From NCBI GenBank assembly GCA_963836265.1, contig CAWIIO010000006.1, positions 806,001 to 870,000 on the forward strand: DNA of 64,000 nucleotides. Direction: 5' to 3'. A program made the position numbers and the translations under genes. The number at the start of each line of letters is the position of its first letter. The stretch's first letter is position 1. Shown piece by piece: positions 61,098 through 64,000 of the stretch. Under the pieces are notes generated by a model. That model had not been told where the DNA came from, did not search any database, and saw only the letters and a program-made list of their open reading frames with translations. This stretch comes from CAIWHR01 sp963836265. Lineage in GTDB: Bacteria > Pseudomonadota > Gammaproteobacteria > Burkholderiales > Casimicrobiaceae.

Positions 61098-61117
61098 ATT
61101 CCCGCGTTCGCGGGAAT
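61098..61117. repeat. dRS3-like 20-bp palindrome
   Basis: ATTCCCGCG-TT-CGCGGGAAT fits the ATTCCC-N8-GGGAAT pattern of Neisseria dRS3-type and similar proteobacterial intergenic repeats. It is part of a longer unit (about 61041-61125) also containing GTCCC ... GGGGAC. Frames across it give the familiar artefact peptides PAFAGMT and FPRTRES. Confidence 0.65.
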
Positions 61118-61133
61118 GACGGTCTTTTGCATT

Positions 61134-61316
61134 TCAATCGACCCCGATGTGCCAGAACGACGGCGGCGGGCCCGGCAGATCGGGATAGCGCCGACGCAGA
61201 TCGAGCCGCAGTTGTTGCGCGTGCCAGATTTCCTCGATCGACGCGGTCACGGGCGGGGTGAGGGCATCGCGGTACGGGAGGGGGTCGAGCTCGGTTTCGG
61301 TGGTCCAGTGCCTCAT
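61134..61316 (-). CDS. Small hypothetical protein (60 residues) downstream of the sirohaem gene
   Basis: A 60-residue protein beginning MRHWTTETELDPLPYRDALT with a good AAGGAG site seven bases upstream. It is rich in Pro, Trp and Arg and ends LPGPPPSFWHIGVD. No membrane helix or known domain is seen. It lies 266 bases beyond cobA on the same strand; the intervening DNA (61317-61582) holds no other clear gene. Codon usage and the ribosome site suggest it is real. Confidence 0.5.
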   Translation of the reverse strand: MRHWTTETELDPLPYRDALTPPVTASIEEIWHAQQLRLDLRRRYPDLPGPPPSFWHIGVD

Positions 61317-61582
61317 TTCCTGCTCCTTCGACTCCTCCATCACAATGCTGCGCCTGTTACGGACACCGTTGTTAGTTGCCGTGCAAGGGTTTGGCGAGCG
61401 CTGCGCACGGGTGAGAGAATAGCCGCGAATGCATCCGCGGCTTTGATCAGAATCAATTCGCGGATCGCCGGAGCTTCGTTTCCGCCGGCGGAGTTGACGT
61501 CGATCAAGCCGACGACACACGATGCCCGACACGACGCGTGTAGACAATCAGCCGTTCGGATGGCGGGCGCGTCGCACCAGGA

Positions 61583-62458
61583 TTACGCTCGGCGCCTGAC
61601 GCGCGGGCGAGCGGGCGCGACCGGAACGGATTGCGGGGCGTCCGCGATAAACCAGTTGAGGCGCTTGCGCAGGCGTACCACGTCGCCGATGATGATCAGC
61701 GTTGGTCCGCGCAAATCGGCGTCGGAAGCAAGATCCGGCAATGTCTCGAGCGTTCCCGCGACCACGCGCTGCGTTTCCGAAGTGCCCTGCTGGATGACCG
61801 CGGCAGGCGTGGCCGGCTTCATTCCGTGCACGACGAGCTGCGCGCAAAGCAGCGGCAGACCGGTGAGACCCATGTAGACGACGATCGTCTGGCGCGGCCG
61901 CGCGAGCGCGGGCCAGTCGAGGTCCATCGTGCCGTCCTTCAGGTTGCCCGTTACGAACACGCACGACTGCGCGCAGTCGCGGTGCGTGAGCGGAATTCCG
62001 GCGTAAGCGGCGACGCCCAGCGCGGCCGTGATCCCCGGCACGACTTCGAAGGGAATTGCGTTCTCGGATAGCGTGTCGATCTCCTCGCCGCCGCGGCCGA
62101 AGATGAATGGATCGCCACCCTTCAAGCGCAGCACGCGCTTGCCGGCACGGGCGTGGTGGACGAGCAGCGCGTTGATCTCCTCTTGCCGCATCGTATGGTT
62201 CGCGCGCCGCTTGCCGACGTAGATCCGTTCGGCGGTCGGCGGCAGCAGGTCGAGCACCTCCGGCGAGATCAGGTTGTCGTAGAGCGCGATGTCGGCGCAC
62301 TGCATCAGCTTCAACGCGCGCAACGTGAGGAGCTCGGGGTCGCCGGGACCCGCACCGACCAGGTAGACCTCGCCGTGTCCTTTCGGATGGCCACCGCCGT
62401 GCGCGCGAGCGGCGCGCGCAAAATCGGCGGGAGTGGGCAGGTCGGCGTGCTTGGTCAT
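61583..62458 (-). CDS. cobA: Uroporphyrinogen-III C-methyltransferase
   Basis: A 291-residue SAM enzyme that makes precorrin-2, the first step to sirohaem (cofactor of Dsr sulfite reductase) and cobalamin. The signatures VYLVGAGPGDPELLTLRAL, RLKGGDPFIFGRGGEE and VVPGITAALGVAAYAGIPLTHR are complete. It is the stand-alone SUMT; the CysG oxidase/chelatase half is absent. It sits behind the dsr-accessory genes and has an Arg-rich C-terminus. Confidence 0.94.
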   Translation of the reverse strand: MTKHADLPTPADFARAARAHGGGHPKGHGEVYLVGAGPGDPELLTLRALKLMQCADIALYDNLISPEVLDLLPPTAERIYVGKRRANHTMRQEEINALLVHHARAGKRVLRLKGGDPFIFGRGGEEIDTLSENAIPFEVVPGITAALGVAAYAGIPLTHRDCAQSCVFVTGNLKDGTMDLDWPALARPRQTIVVYMGLTGLPLLCAQLVVHGMKPATPAAVIQQGTSETQRVVAGTLETLPDLASDADLRGPTLIIIGDVVRLRKRLNWFIADAPQSVPVAPARPRVRRRA

Positions 62459-62469
62459 CGGGCGAAGTG

Positions 62470-62832
62470 TCAGGCGTTGCCGCCGGCGCAGCCGCAGTTT
62501 CCCGCGTCGCCCGCACCGCCACCGGGCGCGTGCTGTGCCCGGGACGCATCGTTCGGATTGATGAATATGAAGCGGAAATCGCCGGCCTCGTATTCGACGT
62601 AATCGAGCGTCATGCCATCGAGCAGATCGCGTTGCTGCGGCGAGACGACGAGCGCGATGCCTTCCGAGGTGACGACGACATCGTCGCCGCGCGCCTCGTC
62701 GAAACCCATCGCGTAGTCGAGCGATCCGTCAGCCGAGCGGCGAACCGCGATCCGCAAGCCCAGCTCATCGCAGTCGGATTCCGTGGCCGCGACCCGAATT
62801 TGTTGCGCGGCGCTGGGGGTGACGACAATCAT
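62470..62832 (-). CDS. dsrR: IscA/HesB-fold protein, DsrR-like
   Basis: A 120-residue A-type-carrier fold protein (MIVVTPSAAQQIRVAAT start). Of the three cluster-binding cysteines of IscA, the first (in SGCSG) is replaced by an RRSADGSLD stretch, while C113-x-C115 remains in a Gly-rich tail; C21 is additional. DsrR of the dsr locus also lacks the normal set. It probably acts after transcription or in cofactor assembly for Dsr rather than as a plain cluster carrier. It ends 11 bases before cobA. Confidence 0.75.
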   Translation of the reverse strand: MIVVTPSAAQQIRVAATESDCDELGLRIAVRRSADGSLDYAMGFDEARGDDVVVTSEGIALVVSPQQRDLLDGMTLDYVEYEAGDFRFIFINPNDASRAQHAPGGGAGDAGNCGCAGGNA

Positions 62833-62839
62833 GATGGCC

Positions 62840-62956
62840 TCACGGTTTGACCCTGGACTCCATGCGCAATAGCCAGGCGAGCGCACCGACGGCGAGTCCG
62901 CTGGCTCCCTCGAACCATTGGCGTGCCGGCGGCGTCGTCATTTGCCGATTGAGCAC
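62840..62956 (-). CDS. Possible 38-residue single-helix membrane peptide
   Basis: Directly after the DsrC-like stop codon the same frame stays open for 53 codons, with a plausible membrane segment (EGASGLAVGALAWLLRM). No start exists in the first 15 codons; the first usable ones are GTG 62956 and ATG 62941, neither with a good ribosome site. It ends eight bases before the dsrR-like gene. It may be a small protein, a frameshifted remnant or a read-through extension. Confidence 0.3.
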   Translation of the reverse strand: MLNRQMTTPPARQWFEGASGLAVGALAWLLRMESRVKP

Positions 62957-63001
62957 GACAAAGCAATCGAGCCGGGCAGCGAATTCCGCGATGAGGGGTT
63001 C

Positions 63002-63361
63002 TCAGTGTTCGCCCTTGGTTCGCAAGAGACCGGCGAGCCGGTTTCCCTGCTTCTGCGGTCCGCCGCGGGGAAACATTTCGTGCAGGTGATGATTCGAGCC
63101 GCGTTCCGGACCCCACGTCATCGAGAAATGCCGGATCATCGCCCGAACCTGCGCCTGAACGCCGTGCTCGAAATAATAGTCGCGCAGGAAGCGGATGACT
63201 TGCCAGTGCTCGGGCGTGAGCTCGAGGCCTTCCTCGCGCGCGAGCGCTTGCGCGAACTCCTCGGACCACTGGCTGCGGTCGACGAGATAGCCCTCGGTGT
63301 CGGTCTCGATGCGCCAGTCTCCGACGGTCAGCGTGCGGGTCAGCGCAATGGCGGCATTCAT
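63002..63361 (-). CDS. DsrC/TusE-family protein without cysteines (RspA-like)
   Basis: A 119-residue DsrC-fold protein: WSEEFAQALAREEGLELTPEHWQVIRFLRDYY and VQAQVRAMIRHF are clear family segments. DsrC has two C-terminal cysteines and TusE one; here the tail (GGPQKQGNRLAGLLRTKGEH) and the whole protein have none, so it cannot carry sulfur as a persulfide. Such members have been described as regulatory (RspA). Start at the ATG 63361, with a weak ribosome site. It lies 55 bases after the dsrN-like gene. Confidence 0.82.
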   Translation of the reverse strand: MNAAIALTRTLTVGDWRIETDTEGYLVDRSQWSEEFAQALAREEGLELTPEHWQVIRFLRDYYFEHGVQAQVRAMIRHFSMTWGPERGSNHHLHEMFPRGGPQKQGNRLAGLLRTKGEH

Positions 63362-63416
63362 GGGTGTCACGGAAGGTTCCTCGCAGGTCCGGCTCAACGT
63401 TCGTCTCCGCCACCGC

Positions 63417-64000
63417 TCAGACGATCAGCGCTTCGCGGCCGCGCATCGCGTCGAGGTAGACAATGTTCCCCTCGCGCCGCTGCCGGTAGTCGCTGTGGCT
63501 GATAAACTCGACGAAGCGCGCCGCCCAGTCGCTGCGGTCCGTCGAGCGCCGATGCGCGAAGGACGCGAGCACGTTGCCGACGACGATCCCGTCGCGCTCG
63601 CCGTCGATGCCGTAGCCGCGCTTGACGGCGTACGCGTAGCGGACGTCCGGGCCGACGTTGTCGAGCGACGCATAATGGAATTCATGGGCGCGCAGCGCGC
63701 GCGACTCGTTCGGGCTCGCAGGCCAGGGGAACGCCGACGTCTCTTCGAGATGCACATAGCCGCGCCCCACCGGCCTTTCGCGCATCATCACATCGGCGGG
63801 GATTGCGCCGACCATCCGGTACGCGTGGCCTTCCTGGGTCAGCGAGCGCGCGAGATACATGAGCCCGCCGCATTCGGCGTAGACGGGAAGCCCGGCGTCG
63901 ATCGCGTTGCGGATGCGCCCGCGCAGCGCCACGTTGGCCTCCAGCTCGCGCGCGTAGAGCTCGGGAAAGCCGCCGCCGATGAAGAGCGCATCCACACTCG
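63417..64000 (-). CDS. dsrN: DsrN-like cobyrinate a,c-diamide synthase, C-terminal part (truncated by window)
   Basis: The last ~194 residues of a CbiA/CobB-type amidase; the frame runs off the right end. The segment DALFIGGGFPELYA and the class I amidotransferase nucleophile in AECGGLMYLARSL are diagnostic, and a C-terminal HxH-like RAHEFHYA is present. In dsr clusters DsrN amidates sirohaem for dissimilatory sulfite reductase; a cobalamin role is the alternative, but neighbours favour DsrN. Its N-terminal ATP-binding domain lies outside. Confidence 0.82.
   Translation of the reverse strand, partial: SVDALFIGGGFPELYARELEANVALRGRIRNAIDAGLPVYAECGGLMYLARSLTQEGHAYRMVGAIPADVMMRERPVGRGYVHLEETSAFPWPASPNESRALRAHEFHYASLDNVGPDVRYAYAVKRGYGIDGERDGIVVGNVLASFAHRRSTDRSDWAARFVEFISHSDYRQRREGNIVYLDAMRGREALIV

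Noticed and set aside
60876..61125. CRISPR array or attachment site
   Set aside because: The repeats are inverted rather than regularly spaced direct copies, and no cas or integrase genes are present.
63002..63004. TGA of the DsrC-like gene read as selenocysteine
   Set aside because: No bacterial SECIS-like hairpin is evident directly after the codon, and the family has no selenoprotein tradition; kept only as a read-through question.

Overview
The window is a GC-rich (roughly two-thirds G+C) chromosomal segment that reads as a betaproteobacterial sulfur-oxidising chemolithotroph. The lineage call rests on gene order: clpS-clpA, xseB-ispA-dxs, leuC-entericidin-leuD-leuB-asd-fimV-truA-trpFBA-accD-folC-SPOR-cvpA-purF is the arrangement I associate with Betaproteobacteria. 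Lifestyle is inferred from flavocytochrome c sulfide dehydrogenase, APS reductase, dissimilatory ATP sulfurylase, a Qmo/Hdr complex, a SoeABC-type sulfite dehydrogenase and Dsr-accessory genes. No rRNA, CRISPR array, prophage or intact insertion sequence is visible; there is one tRNA.

Left part (1-15.4 kb): a cold-shock gene, clpS-clpA, fccA-fccB for sulfide oxidation, isocitrate lyase, an RNA 2',3'-cyclic phosphodiesterase, a mercaptopyruvate-type sulfurtransferase, an EamA transporter, a Rieske oxygenase, and isoprenoid/folate genes (xseB, ispA, dxs, folE2). Middle part (15.4-41.4 kb): mutL-miaA, the leucine/aspartate-family operon with a 49-residue entericidin between leuC and leuD, fimV, the truA-to-purF operon, a triple-domain cytochrome c5-like protein, tRNA-Arg(CCG), a GNAT acetyltransferase, an unusual CorA-like transporter and a coupled pair of small unknown proteins.

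Right part (41.4-64 kb) is the sulfur island. qmoA-qmoB-hdrC-hdrB, followed by a CBS-domain gene and a DUF4202 gene, run on the plus strand. They converge on a minus-strand block soeA-soeB-soeC / sat-aprB-aprA, then a YkgJ-like Cys-cluster protein and an acyltransferase. A two-component system, whose kinase carries a cysteine-rich GAF-like region, diverges from soeA. After a MITE-like repeat come minus-strand dsr-accessory genes: a truncated dsrN-like gene, a cysteine-free DsrC/TusE-family gene, a possible tiny membrane protein, an IscA/DsrR-like gene and a sirohaem methyltransferase.

Together these encode sulfide capture at the periplasmic side (FccAB), two parallel cytoplasmic sulfite-oxidation routes (AprBA-Sat with QmoAB-HdrCB as electron acceptor, and SoeABC) and cofactor supply for reverse Dsr, whose core genes probably lie just beyond the right edge. 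Notable regulatory signals are an FNR-like box placed about 41 bases before the predicted sat start site and several repeat elements at gene ends. Functions are homology-style readings from sequence by eye; no database search was run.
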